Shown: piece after piece, positions 1 through 8,544 of the stretch
How the letters are laid out: each line of letters begins with the position of its first letter
How positions within the stretch are numbered: position 1 is the stretch's first letter
Made by a program: the position numbers and the translations under genes
The notes under the pieces: model-generated
The model's input: only the letters and a program-made list of their open reading frames with translations
What the model was told of the DNA's origin: nothing
The model's database searches: none
Assembly: GCA_013391385.1 (NCBI GenBank)
Contig: JACBFI010000011.1
Location: 25,988 to 89,987 of the forward strand
Length of the DNA: 64,000 nt
Source: Sediminibacterium sp. Gen4
GTDB taxonomy: Bacteria; Bacteroidota; Bacteroidia; Chitinophagales; Chitinophagaceae
Direction: 5' to 3'

Positions 1-431
1 CGATAATCGAATATGCCTTTGAGTTGTGTGCGTACCATGATAGTATTCGCAATATCACCCAAAAACCAAAGCGGTAATTTATAGTGAACAATATCTGTCA
101 TTTCAACTCCACCTTCAATTGCTCTAAAATGGTGTTGGTGATGCCATAAACTATAGGGACCAAATCGTTGCTCATCTACAAAAAATTTTTGGTCTTCCAC
201 ATGTGTAATTTCCGTCATCCAATACAAAGGGATACCAAGGATCGGACTCACTTTGTACTCAATGACTTGCCCCTGGTACATTCTGTCTCCATGGTGCTTA
301 CTTATGATATTGAAACCAAGATTAGAGGGAGTGATTTCTTTCAGGTTCTGTGGCCGACTAAAAAAATCCCACGCTTCTGCCAGCGAGATCGGAATTTTCT
401 GTACGGTTTTGAGTGAATAGACCTTCGACAT
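1..431 (-). CDS. SRPBCC-family (START/polyketide cyclase-like) protein, 3' end outside window
   Basis: The minus-strand frame is open from an ATG at 431 to the window edge (143 codons, no stop), so the C-terminus is missing. The protein begins MSKVYSLKTVQKIPISLAEA, followed by WDFFSRPQNLKEITPSNL and later YWMTEITHVEDQKFFVDEQ. This is the usual opening of SRPBCC proteins: an N-terminal beta strand, then a helix with a W-x-F-F..P..L motif, then a helix-grip sheet. The family binds hydrophobic ligands; no specific substrate can be read here. No signal peptide is seen, so it is probably cytoplasmic. It is transcribed away from the helicase gene at 661. The family call is firm and the function is unknown. 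Confidence 0.75.
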   Translation of the reverse strand, partial: MSKVYSLKTVQKIPISLAEAWDFFSRPQNLKEITPSNLGFNIISKHHGDRMYQGQVIEYKVSPILGIPLYWMTEITHVEDQKFFVDEQRFGPYSLWHHQHHFRAIEGGVEMTDIVHYKLPLWFLGDIANTIMVRTQLKGIFDY

Positions 432-478
432 GCGTTTGCTTTGTGTAATAACAGCTTCTGAGGCAAAAAGTTCGCCTT

Positions 479-630
479 GGTGCTGGGTACTAGGTACTAG
501 GCGCTAGTTTTTAGTAGCTAGAAAGTTCTTGCTTATCATAGAGTATTGGTTTCAAGATTTATTTTTGCATCCCCAACAACCTAGTACCTAGTACCTAGTA
601 CCTAGTACCTAGTACCCAGCACCCAGCACC
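479..630. repeat. Intergenic inverted repeat built on CTAGTAC heptamers
   Basis: The right arm holds five perfect tandem CTAGTAC heptamers (581-615) followed by CCCAGCACCCAGCACC. The left arm (about 479-505) is the reverse complement type: GGTGCTGGGTACTAGG, then TACTAGG and CGCTAG. About 75 nt of ordinary sequence separates the arms. It lies between the divergent genes at 431 and 661, immediately before the helicase start. Confidence 0.8.
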
Positions 631-660
631 CTACACCCAATATTCCTCTATCTTTATTCC

Positions 661-3600
661 ATGATTACCCGTGAACAACAACAGGCTCAATTCAAGAAGA
701 TTTATGAAGGACTAAATGAGCAACAAAAAAGTGCGGTGGATAAGACCGAAGGTCCGGTAATGGTGATTGCGGGTCCGGGTACCGGTAAAACACAAATATT
801 AGGAGCCCGTATCGGAAAACTGCGTTTGGAAACAGATACACAGCCTGATAATATTTTATGTCTGACCTATACTGATGCGGGTGTAGTAGCCATGCGAAAA
901 AGGTTATTGACTTTTATCGGACCGGATGCTTATAAAGTCAATATCTGCACTTTTCATGCTTTTTGCAATGATGTGATTCAGGATAATCTCTCCCTTTTTG
1001 AAAAAACCGCTCTTGACCCAATATCCGATCTGGAAAGAATTGATTTGCTCAAAACATTGATCGATGGTTTCCCTAAAAATCATCCATTAAAAAGGTATAG
1101 AGGAGATGTATATTTTGAAATCAAAAATCTCCAGCAGCTTTTCAGTAACATGAAAAGAGAGGGTTGGCAGCCGGAATATATCAACCAATGTATTGATAGT
1201 TACTTGAATGACTTACCCAACCGTGAAGAGTTTATCTACAAAAAAAATCAGGGAGCTTTTAAAAAAGGTGATCTGAAAGAAAATAAGATCGCAGAAGAAA
1301 AAGAAAAGATGGAAAAACTTCGCGCTGCCGTAAATGAGTTTACTCGTTTTCAGCAAATGATGCGAAGTAGAAACTTATATGATTTTGATGACATGATCAA
1401 CTGGGTGATCGATGTATTCAAAACATATCCAAATATACTGGCAAGGTATCAGGAACAATACCAATACATTTTAGTAGATGAATTTCAGGATACCAGCGGC
1501 ACCCAAAATATGCTGGTAAAATTATTGATCAGTTATTGGGATGAGCCGAATGTATTTGTAGTGGGGGATGACGATCAAAGTATTTATCGCTTCCAGGGAG
1601 CGAATGTGGAGAATATGCATGAGTTTGCAAAACAGTTCAGCGACTCGTTATATACAGTAGTACTGACCAATAACTATCGCTCAACACAACCTATTCTGGA
1701 TGTATCCAGAACACTCATCGAAAGAAACCAAGAAAGATTGGTGAATAAAATTGAGGGACTCAACAAAGTATTGACTGCTTCCAATACCAAGATCAATGAT
1801 AGTACAATACTTCCTACAATCAGGGAATATGAAAATCCACGTGAGGAAATGATCCATCTCACATTGCAAGTGGAGGAACTGATACAAAGTGGTGTAGCAC
1901 CCGGACAAATCTGCGTCATCTATCGAGAAAATAAACCAAATGAAGAGCTGGCGAAATATTTTCAACAGAAACAGATCCCTGTTTATAGCAAACGAGAAAT
2001 CAATATTCTTCATGAAACAATTACACAACAGTTATTACAACTGTTGAGATATCTCAAAGATGAACACCATATTGCTTTTAGTAGTGATCAGCTATTATTT
2101 GAAATACTACATTTTCAATGGTTCTCCATTCCATCTATTGAGATCGCAAAACTGAGTGCAGAAGCAGCTCAAAAAAAACCGAATGACCAAAAAATATCGC
2201 TACGTCAGTTGATCGCAGAGAAACTGCAAGCTCCATTACCTGATTTATTCAGCACAGAAATACCCGGACTGAGAAAAGCACAGACCATCTTAGAAAAATT
2301 GATCACGGATGTTTCGAATGTAACCGTTCAACAATTGTTTGAAAATTGTATTCGGGAAACAGGCTTGCTGGCATATGTGATGAACAGTCCGGATAAACAC
2401 TGGCTTTTACAATTGCTCACCGGATTATTTGACTTTATAAAAAAAGAAACGCATCGAAACCCCAATCTAACACTGGAAAAACTGCTGAATATTTTTGATT
2501 TGATGGAAGATGAGTCGCTGGCACTTCCATTGATTCGTGTATCGGGCACAGATCGAGCGGTGAATCTGCTCACCGCGCATGGTTCTAAAGGATTGGAATA
2601 TGATTACGTGTTCATAGCAGGATGTAACTCATCCAACTGGGAAAAGAAAAGAAAGCCTGCAGGTGGATACAGCATGCCGGATACCATCTTTGCATCTCAA
2701 CCTCTTCATAACGAAGAGGAAGAACTTCGAAGACTATTTTATGTGGCCATGACACGAGCAGCTCAACACTTGTATATCTCTTACACCAGCACCAACAAGG
2801 ATGGAAAAGCCATTGAACCTTCGATGTTCATCGCTGAAATCAGAGAAGAGCATGTATTACCTTATGAAAAAATCAGTCTGTCCGCAGAAACCATTACTGA
2901 TTTTGCCATTTTATCACTAAGCAAAGAACTAAAACCGGAGATAGAACAAACCGAGGCAGCATTTATTGATCAATTGCTGGATAAGTTTGTGATGAATGTA
3001 ACTGCACTGAATAATTACCTGAAATGTCCGTTACAGTTTTATTTCAATAACCTTGTACGTGTTCCTTCCGGAAAATCAGAAGCGACCGAGTTTGGATCGG
3101 CAGTTCACTATGCTTTACAGAAGTTATTCCAGCAAATGCAGCAGAATAATAACCAGTTCCCGGATCAAACAGTATTTCTGGGTGACTTTAAATGGTACAT
3201 GGACCGACACAAAGAACATTTTACCAAAGAACAATACGCTAGAAGAATAGAACAGGGCGAACAGGTTTTACCGGCTTACTATGAGCGCTACATTCATGAG
3301 TGGGAAAAGATTGTTGCTATAGAAACCAATATCAGTAAAGTTACTATTAAAGATATTCCTTTGAAAGGAAAGCTGGATAAGCTTGAATTTAATGGCAGAC
3401 AGGTGAATGTAGTAGACTATAAAACAGGAGATGCAGAAAAGGGCATCAAAAAATTAAATCCGCCAAGTGAAAAAGAACCAAATGGTGGTGACTATTGGCG
3501 ACAGGCGGTGTTTTATAAAATTTTGGTTGATAACTATCCATCCAAAAACTGGGAAGCAGTGAGTGCAGAATTTGATTTTATTGAGCCGGATAAAAAGAAA

Positions 3601-3807
3601 GGGTATTTAAAGGAAAAAAGGGTTATTACAGCTCAGGATATTACTACTGTAACCGCACAAATCGAAATGGTTTGGGGAAAAATCCAAAAAAGAGATTTTT
3701 ATACTGGATGTGGTAAAGAAGACTGTCGCTGGTGTCAGTTCGTAAAAACCAATGAGATGGCTGTTGCATTGCATGAACCGGATGAAAGCGAGGAAGAGAC
3801 AACATGA
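661..3807 (+). CDS. UvrD/Rep-type DNA helicase fused to a C-terminal Fe-S PD-(D/E)XK nuclease (AddAB-like)
   Basis: This 1048-residue protein combines a superfamily 1A helicase with a RecB/AddB-type nuclease. Visible helicase motifs are the Q motif LNEQQKSAV (about 18), Walker A AGPGTGKT (about 37-44), DEFQDT (about 272), GDDDQSIYRFQGA, NNYRST, the motif V region LLTAHGSKGLEYDYVF and motif VI YVAMTRA (about 694). The nuclease domain begins near KCPLQFYF (about 787), has GSAVH and the catalytic VVDYKT (about 917), and ends with CGKEDCRWC. With the cysteine near 787 these give the four cysteines expected for a 4Fe-4S nuclease. The family processes broken or stalled DNA; a separate AddA or AddB partner is not in the window. 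The gene stands alone, with its ATG following a repeat and a TATCTTTA box (649-656). Confidence 0.88.
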   Translation: MITREQQQAQFKKIYEGLNEQQKSAVDKTEGPVMVIAGPGTGKTQILGARIGKLRLETDTQPDNILCLTYTDAGVVAMRKRLLTFIGPDAYKVNICTFHAFCNDVIQDNLSLFEKTALDPISDLERIDLLKTLIDGFPKNHPLKRYRGDVYFEIKNLQQLFSNMKREGWQPEYINQCIDSYLNDLPNREEFIYKKNQGAFKKGDLKENKIAEEKEKMEKLRAAVNEFTRFQQMMRSRNLYDFDDMINWVIDVFKTYPNILARYQEQYQYILVDEFQDTSGTQNMLVKLLISYWDEPNVFVVGDDDQSIYRFQGANVENMHEFAKQFSDSLYTVVLTNNYRSTQPILDVSRTLIERNQERLVNKIEGLNKVLTASNTKINDSTILPTIREYENPREEMIHLTLQVEELIQSGVAPGQICVIYRENKPNEELAKYFQQKQIPVYSKREINILHETITQQLLQLLRYLKDEHHIAFSSDQLLFEILHFQWFSIPSIEIAKLSAEAAQKKPNDQKISLRQLIAEKLQAPLPDLFSTEIPGLRKAQTILEKLITDVSNVTVQQLFENCIRETGLLAYVMNSPDKHWLLQLLTGLFDFIKKETHRNPNLTLEKLLNIFDLMEDESLALPLIRVSGTDRAVNLLTAHGSKGLEYDYVFIAGCNSSNWEKKRKPAGGYSMPDTIFASQPLHNEEEELRRLFYVAMTRAAQHLYISYTSTNKDGKAIEPSMFIAEIREEHVLPYEKISLSAETITDFAILSLSKELKPEIEQTEAAFIDQLLDKFVMNVTALNNYLKCPLQFYFNNLVRVPSGKSEATEFGSAVHYALQKLFQQMQQNNNQFPDQTVFLGDFKWYMDRHKEHFTKEQYARRIEQGEQVLPAYYERYIHEWEKIVAIETNISKVTIKDIPLKGKLDKLEFNGRQVNVVDYKTGDAEKGIKKLNPPSEKEPNGGDYWRQAVFYKILVDNYPSKNWEAVSAEFDFIEPDKKKGYLKEKRVITAQDITTVTAQIEMVWGKIQKRDFYTGCGKEDCRWCQFVKTNEMAVALHEPDESEEETT

Positions 3808-3855
3808 TTAACATGATTTTTAGCTCAATGAGCATAACGCTCAGCAGAAAGCCTG

Positions 3856-3863
3856 TAAGTTTG
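3856..3863 (+). promoter_or_regulatory. Bacteroidota -7 promoter element TAAGTTTG
   Basis: This is a perfect match to TAnnTTTG, 8 nt before the ATG at 3872, so the transcript would have almost no 5' leader. No clear -33 TTTG is seen. Confidence 0.45.
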
Positions 3864-3871
3864 CACCACGC

Positions 3872-5287
3872 ATGAAAAATCTTTTGACATTTATTGCTCG
3901 CTTACATGGTATCGCGATTTGTTTTGTGATCATGACAATGGCTAATTCCTGTGCGAATATGATACCTCCCAGTGGAGGTCCAAAAGATAGTTTACCCCCA
4001 CGGTTGGTGATTGCCAATCCCAAAGACTCGGCTACCAATGTGAAGACCAAAAATATCCTTCTTACGTTTGATGAATTTGTGTCTTTACAGAATACAGAAA
4101 ACATCATTTATGCTCCTGTTCCCAAGAGTCTTCCGCAGGTTGATTATAAACTGAGAAATATAACCGTTCGCTTCAGAGACTCTCTCGAAGAAAACACCAC
4201 TTATTCTATTGATTTCGGAAACAGTATTATAGATGTGAATGAAAGCAACGTGGCGAAAAATTTTCGATATGTTTTTTCTACCGGACCTGCTATCGACTTC
4301 AATACCTATGAGGGTAAGGTATTGGTAGCTGAGACGGGTAAGGTAGATAGTACATTAATTGTTGTATTACACAAAAACACTTCAGATTCTGCGATCGAAA
4401 AACTAAGCCCCCGTTTTTTTACCAGAATTGATGGTAAAGGTGCTTTCAAATTCAACAACCTACCTGCGGGTACATTCGCAGCTTATGTTGTGAATGGAAA
4501 AAGCTATAACAAAGTTTTTGACAGCAGTTCACTTTTTGCTTTCAGGGATTCTTTGGTACAAATTGGCAGCAATAGTAACAGGATCGATACTTTTTATGCT
4601 TTTACACAATCCATTCCTACCGATAAGAAAGCGATGGACCCGTCCAGTAGCTTACCTCCTTCTTTGCGAGACGATAAACGATTACGCTATATCGCCATAT
4701 TAGACAATGGTATGCAAGATCTTCTCAGCGATTTTAAGATGGTATTCAATAGAAAAGTATTTTCATTGGATACCGGAAAACTGAGATTAACAGATAATGA
4801 TGATGTACTACAAAAAGGATATACAGTTACCTTGGATAGTCTCCGAAAAACATTCACCCTTCGCTACCCTTGGAAAGAAAACACTACTTATAAATTGATC
4901 ATTCAAAAAGATGCTGCATTAGATAGTAATGCCACTTCACTTTCCAAAACAGATACATTGCTCTTAAGTACGAGAAAGGAAACAGAATACGGCAGTGTGC
5001 GTTTTCGCTTTCTGAATGTTGATACCAGTCAGCATGCTGTATTACAACTCTTTCAAAATGATGAACTAGTAGCTTCTTATCCCATCAACCAAAATGATAT
5101 TCAGATCCGTCGCTTTAAACCGGGTAGTTATGAATTGAGAATTTTATATGATGAAAATAAAAACGGTAAATGGGATACCGGAAGTTTTACACCTGTCAAA
5201 AAGCAACCGGAAAAAGTATTTTATATCCCTCGACAGCTAAATATCCGAGCAAACTGGGATAATGAAACCACGATTGCGTTGCAATAG
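3872..5287 (+). CDS. Ig-like (Big_5) domain lipoprotein
   Basis: This 471-residue envelope protein has a signal peptide ending in a lipobox (MANSC, Cys about 27). The lipobox is followed by the segment PPSGGPKDSLPPRLV, which I recognise from a widespread Bacteroidota lipoprotein family. Next comes a Big_5/SbsA-like Ig domain (residues about 45-135) with NVKTKNILLTFDEFV and LEENTTYSIDFGNSI. The rest is beta-rich and includes a second segment typical of Ig-like folds, KENTTYKLIIQKDAALD, and a C-terminal DENKNGKWDTGSF motif resembling a calcium-binding loop. The role is unknown; a structural surface lipoprotein is the best guess. It follows the helicase gene by 64 nt and is followed by a large inverted repeat. 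Confidence 0.75.
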   Translation: MKNLLTFIARLHGIAICFVIMTMANSCANMIPPSGGPKDSLPPRLVIANPKDSATNVKTKNILLTFDEFVSLQNTENIIYAPVPKSLPQVDYKLRNITVRFRDSLEENTTYSIDFGNSIIDVNESNVAKNFRYVFSTGPAIDFNTYEGKVLVAETGKVDSTLIVVLHKNTSDSAIEKLSPRFFTRIDGKGAFKFNNLPAGTFAAYVVNGKSYNKVFDSSSLFAFRDSLVQIGSNSNRIDTFYAFTQSIPTDKKAMDPSSSLPPSLRDDKRLRYIAILDNGMQDLLSDFKMVFNRKVFSLDTGKLRLTDNDDVLQKGYTVTLDSLRKTFTLRYPWKENTTYKLIIQKDAALDSNATSLSKTDTLLLSTRKETEYGSVRFRFLNVDTSQHAVLQLFQNDELVASYPINQNDIQIRRFKPGSYELRILYDENKNGKWDTGSFTPVKKQPEKVFYIPRQLNIRANWDNETTIALQ

Positions 5288-5288
5288 G

Positions 5289-5413
5289 CTATAAGCTGCA
5301 AGCCACACGCTACAAGCTACAAGGAAGAGACAGGAGACAAGCTACAAGCTTTGTACACCTAGATTACTGATTACCTCACTTGTAGCTTGTAGCGTGTGGC
5401 TTGCAGCTTGTAG
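5289..5413. repeat. Intergenic inverted repeat of GCTACAAG/GCTGCAAG words
   Basis: The arms are 35 nt long (5289-5323 and 5379-5413) and differ at one position. Each is made of near-tandem words such as AAGCTGCAAG, CCACACGCTACAAG and CTACAAG. It starts 2 nt after the stop codon at 5287 and reaches nearly to the recR promoter, so it probably works as a terminator. Confidence 0.85.
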
Positions 5414-5435
5414 CTTTCTCACTTATCTTCGCACC

Positions 5436-6050
5436 ATGCAACTCCCCTCCTCACTTTTAGAAAATGCAGTAGCGCAGTTTTCCAAACTCCCGGGTATTGG
5501 GAAAAAAACGGCATTACGATTGGTGTTGCATTTGTTAAAGCAGGAAGTAAATGAAGTGCAGCATTTTGGTGAAACCATTGCACGTATGCGGAGGGATATC
5601 AAGTTTTGTCAACGTTGCCACAATATCAGCGATGGCGATATTTGTTCTATTTGCTCCAACTCCATGCGCAATCAGCAAATGATTTGCGTGGTAGAAAATA
5701 TAAGAGATGTGATTGCTATAGAAACCACCCAGCAATTCAATGGGTCTTACCATGTACTAGGCGGTATCATTTCTCCCCTTGATGGTGTTGGTCCTGAACA
5801 GTTAAGCATCGAATCACTTGTTCAGCGTATAGAGAAAGAAAAGACTGAGGAAATTGTTTTTGCTTTGAACCCAAATATCCAAGGAGATACTACTATCTAT
5901 TATATCCAGAAAAAAATTGCACATCTTCCTTGTCGCATTACCACCATTGCCCGAGGCATTGCTTTTGGGGGCGACCTAGAATATGCGGATGAAATGACCC
6001 TCGCAAAGAGCATTGCGAATCGACTTCCGGTGCAACAATATGTGAAATAG
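5436..6050 (+). CDS. recR: Recombination mediator protein RecR
   Basis: The 204-residue protein matches RecR in length and layout. An N-terminal helix-hairpin-helix (SKLPGIGKKTALRLVLHLL) is followed by a C4 zinc finger (CQRCHNISDGDICSIC) and a Toprim domain (ICVVENIRDVIAIE, then YHVLGGIISPLDGVGPEQL). The C-terminus is the family-typical RGIAFGGDLEYADEMTLAKS. RecR acts with RecF/RecO to load RecA on gapped DNA. I chose the ATG at 5436 because the homology begins MQLPSSLLENAV; the upstream in-frame extension is translated repeat DNA. A TATCTTCG box lies at 5424-5431. Confidence 0.96.
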   Translation: MQLPSSLLENAVAQFSKLPGIGKKTALRLVLHLLKQEVNEVQHFGETIARMRRDIKFCQRCHNISDGDICSICSNSMRNQQMICVVENIRDVIAIETTQQFNGSYHVLGGIISPLDGVGPEQLSIESLVQRIEKEKTEEIVFALNPNIQGDTTIYYIQKKIAHLPCRITTIARGIAFGGDLEYADEMTLAKSIANRLPVQQYVK

Positions 6051-6233
6051 GTGATTTTTGCCCAAAAGCAACCTTTCTTTCCCCTTTTCGTAATAGTTCA
6101 TATAAACAAGATCGACTAATTTGCCGTTTAAACATTGAATTTTTCTAGGAACAGCATTTGTTTTATCTTTTGATCTGTAATCGGTAATGAACTAAAACAA
6201 AAAATAACTGTTTCTTTCATTCAAATCAAGTGT

Positions 6234-6833
6234 ATGGAAATATCAGGTTTAATGGCAGGATTGATCAGCACAGGCATCATTTGGTTGATCTTGATGATCA
6301 TATCAGTGATTGCAGTATCGAAAAGAACAGATCTGGATAAGAACCAGCGACAAAAATGGATGATCATAGTAGCGATTCTTCCGTTTCTGGGTCTATTGAT
6401 ATATGTGATCACCAACTTCAGCAAAGCTAAGAAGTTGTTATGGTTAGGAATAGCGGGCGCTGTTTTATCTGTTGCGGCAACTGTATTTTTTGTTTACAAT
6501 CGCAAGCATGAAGATGTGAGTCAGAAAGAAGGGGTAAAAATGACTGCTCAGCAATTATTCGATGCTTTCAAAGCAGATGAAAACGCCGCCAACCTTTTGT
6601 ACCTGGATAAAGCAATAGAATTGTCGGGCGAGATATTAGCAGTAAATACAAACCAGGATGGTCAGGTTGTCGTAGATATAAAAACAAATGATCCATTTGT
6701 AGTGATCAATTGTACTTTTAAGACAGATCCGGGTGCATTGACTGTAGGACAAAACATTACATTCAAAGGCTTTTGCAGGGGATATATTCCCGATGCGAAT
6801 GTTGTTATCAACGATGGTATTTTAGTAAAATAA
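6234..6833 (+). CDS. Membrane protein with PLD-nuclease N-terminal-like hydrophobic region and OB-fold (tRNA_anti-like) domain
   Basis: The 199-residue protein has three hydrophobic segments (about 5-28, 43-62, 68-87). The second and third, with QRQKWMIIVAILPFLGLLIYVI, resemble the PLDc_N membrane hairpin. The C-terminal half (about 100-199) contains MTAQQLFDAFKADENAANLLYLDKAIELSGEI and FKGFCRGYIPDANVVINDGIL. That is the pattern of the tRNA_anti-like OB-fold family, which is common in Bacteroidota and mostly uncharacterised. The OB domain probably lies outside the inner membrane. It ends 13 nt before the yceI-like gene and may be co-transcribed with it. Confidence 0.7.
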   Translation: MEISGLMAGLISTGIIWLILMIISVIAVSKRTDLDKNQRQKWMIIVAILPFLGLLIYVITNFSKAKKLLWLGIAGAVLSVAATVFFVYNRKHEDVSQKEGVKMTAQQLFDAFKADENAANLLYLDKAIELSGEILAVNTNQDGQVVVDIKTNDPFVVINCTFKTDPGALTVGQNITFKGFCRGYIPDANVVINDGILVK

Positions 6834-6846
6834 GAAAGGAAAGATT

Positions 6847-7371
6847 ATGAAGAAAATTATCGGACTTTTATCATTAGTTCTTTTAATCGGAATACAAGCC
6901 GATGCACAGAAGATATTTGGAACACGGAATGGAAAGATCACTTTTGAATCACCGACAGATGGTGATGTGAAAGCTGTGAACAATGAAGTGACCAGCAGAA
7001 TAGCTGACAATGGACAGCTCACATTCAGTATGCTGATCAAAGGTTTTAAATTCAAATATGCAGAAATGCAAGAGCATTTCAATGATCAATATGCTGAGAG
7101 CAGCAAGTTTCCAAGAGCTGATTTTAAAGGCAATATTGTGAACCTGAAAGATGTGAATTTCACAAAAGATGGAAGCTATCCCGTAACGGTAAAAGGAGAT
7201 CTGACCTTGCATGGTGTTACTAAAAACATCACCGTAAAAGGGAATATTGAAATCAAAGCTGGAAAGCCAAGTGCCAAAGCTGGATTCGTGATCAATCTGA
7301 GCGATTTTAAAATCGATGCATCTTCTGTTACAGAAAAAGTAACAGTAGATATCAACTGTCAATACCAGTAA
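6847..7371 (+). CDS. YceI-family periplasmic protein
   Basis: This 174-residue protein has a signal peptide (MKKIIGLLSLVLLIGIQADA) and one YceI lipocalin-like domain. Recognisable parts are KITFESPTDGDVKAVNNEV, FPRADFKGNI and VKGDLTLHGVTKNITVKGNI; the last is the most conserved YceI motif. YceI proteins bind polyisoprenoid-type lipids in a beta barrel. It lies between the OB-fold gene and the DUF5777 gene (25 nt gap). In Bacteroidota, YceI and DUF5777 proteins often sit together near c-type cytochrome systems, which hints at a respiratory role; this is inference. Confidence 0.9.
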   Translation: MKKIIGLLSLVLLIGIQADAQKIFGTRNGKITFESPTDGDVKAVNNEVTSRIADNGQLTFSMLIKGFKFKYAEMQEHFNDQYAESSKFPRADFKGNIVNLKDVNFTKDGSYPVTVKGDLTLHGVTKNITVKGNIEIKAGKPSAKAGFVINLSDFKIDASSVTEKVTVDINCQYQ

Positions 7372-7396
7372 TCATTATCACCATAAAAACACCTGT

Positions 7397-8308
7397 ATGA
7401 AGATCTTATCTAAAAGGTCTATGGCTATTTTTTGCCTAACCCTTATCACATTTAGTGCTGTTGCACAAGAAACAGACCTGTTTAAGATGCAAGACAGCAC
7501 TGCTGCTGCTGAAGACAAAAACAGAACTGAAAAAACACTCAACACTTTTTATTCTACACGCTTGGTAACCACACAAACGGTAGAAATAACCGGCAAAGGG
7601 AGTATGGACTTTCGCATCAACCACCGTTTTGCTCCTTTAAACCAAGGCTTCTATAATTTATTCGGATTGGATTTTGTTGCCGCACGTATTGGTTTTGATT
7701 TTGGATTAGCAGAAAATCTGATGATCGGTATCGGTAGAACCGGAACCAATAAGGAAGCAGATGCTTTTATCAAATACAGACTTCTCAGACAAAGCAGTGG
7801 TGTGAAAAATGTACCGGTATCGGTTTCCCTCTTAGGTTCTGTGATGTATCGTGGTTTACGCTACGCTGATCCAACTTTGAATGTAAAAACCCAAGACAGA
7901 ACCTATTATACGGCACAATTAATGGTGGCGCGTAAGTTCAATGAAAACACTTCTTTACAAATCTCTCCTACCTATACCCGATATAATCGAATTCTGTTCC
8001 TGTCTGGGGGTGCAAAAGACCTTTTCTCTATAGGCTTTTTAGCCAGACAAAAAGTGAGCAAGCGTGTAAGTATCAATGCCGAGTATTTTGTGCAGACTGA
8101 GCGTTTCGACGGCACGTATAATCCATTATCCATTGGAGTAGATATACAAACAGGTGGGCATGTCTTCCAATTGCATTTCACCAATTCTATAGGTATGAAC
8201 GAACATACTTTTATTCATGAAACTTTTGGATCATGGGGCAAAGGGGATATACGCTGGGGTTTTAATATCTCCCGTATATTTAATATCGGTCGAAAGAAAA
8301 AAGCTTAA
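7397..8308 (+). CDS. DUF5777-family beta-barrel protein
   Basis: The 303-residue protein carries a signal peptide (cleavage near SAVAQ). Its amphipathic strands include TVEITGKGSMDFRINHRFAPLNQGFYNLFGLD and, at the end, GDIRWGFNISRIFNIG. This fits the DUF5777 family, predicted to be a small outer-membrane barrel or periplasmic beta protein. No enzymatic motif is present. It is the last gene of the run 6234-8308 and is followed 17 nt later by a strong intrinsic terminator. Confidence 0.75.
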   Translation: MKILSKRSMAIFCLTLITFSAVAQETDLFKMQDSTAAAEDKNRTEKTLNTFYSTRLVTTQTVEITGKGSMDFRINHRFAPLNQGFYNLFGLDFVAARIGFDFGLAENLMIGIGRTGTNKEADAFIKYRLLRQSSGVKNVPVSVSLLGSVMYRGLRYADPTLNVKTQDRTYYTAQLMVARKFNENTSLQISPTYTRYNRILFLSGGAKDLFSIGFLARQKVSKRVSINAEYFVQTERFDGTYNPLSIGVDIQTGGHVFQLHFTNSIGMNEHTFIHETFGSWGKGDIRWGFNISRIFNIGRKKKA

Positions 8309-8325
8309 AGAGACAAAACCACTTA

Positions 8326-8360
8326 AAAGCCCCTGTATTCGTGAATACAGGGGCTTTTTT
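8326..8360 (+). terminator. Rho-independent terminator after the DUF5777 gene
   Basis: A perfect 14-bp hairpin, AAGCCCCTGTATTC / GAATACAGGGGCTT with a 2-nt loop, is followed by a run of six T (8355-8360). Confidence 0.93.
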
Positions 8361-8373
8361 ATTGCATTTTACC

Positions 8374-8544
8374 TATCTTTGTATTCTACACAGGCGGATT
8401 TGTTTATTGTTCGGCCTGCACTCCTGCCTAAGGCAGGACAAATCGAACTAATAAACGTACAGAAAAGCACCCTCAAATTTTCTCCCTACGTTTTATTGGT
8501 TCACCCAAGTAAATGAACAATTATTGTTCTTAAAGAAGTGAATT
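8374..8544 (+). promoter_or_regulatory. metH promoter and structured leader
   Basis: TATCTTTG at 8374-8381 matches the Bacteroidota -7 element. The 160-nt leader that follows contains nested inverted repeats: TTTATTGTTCG pairing imperfectly with CGAACTAATAAA (about 8403-8456) around a perfect CCTGCC/GGCAGG hairpin (8423-8437). A methionine-cycle gene is a natural place for a riboswitch, but I cannot match this to the SAM or cobalamin classes I know. Confidence 0.4.

Noticed and set aside
479-630. CTAGTAC and other word repeats as a CRISPR array
   Set aside because: Units are 7-14 nt, have no spacers, occur as inverted arms and no cas genes are present.
1674-2573. Several open frames antisense to the helicase gene
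   Set aside because: They lie within a gene whose sense-strand motifs are intact and show no protein features; the same applies to other antisense frames across metH, bamA and the sugar locus.
8374-8544. SAM or cobalamin riboswitch before metH
   Set aside because: The leader folds but I could not find the conserved core of the SAM or cobalamin classes, so it is listed only as a structured leader.
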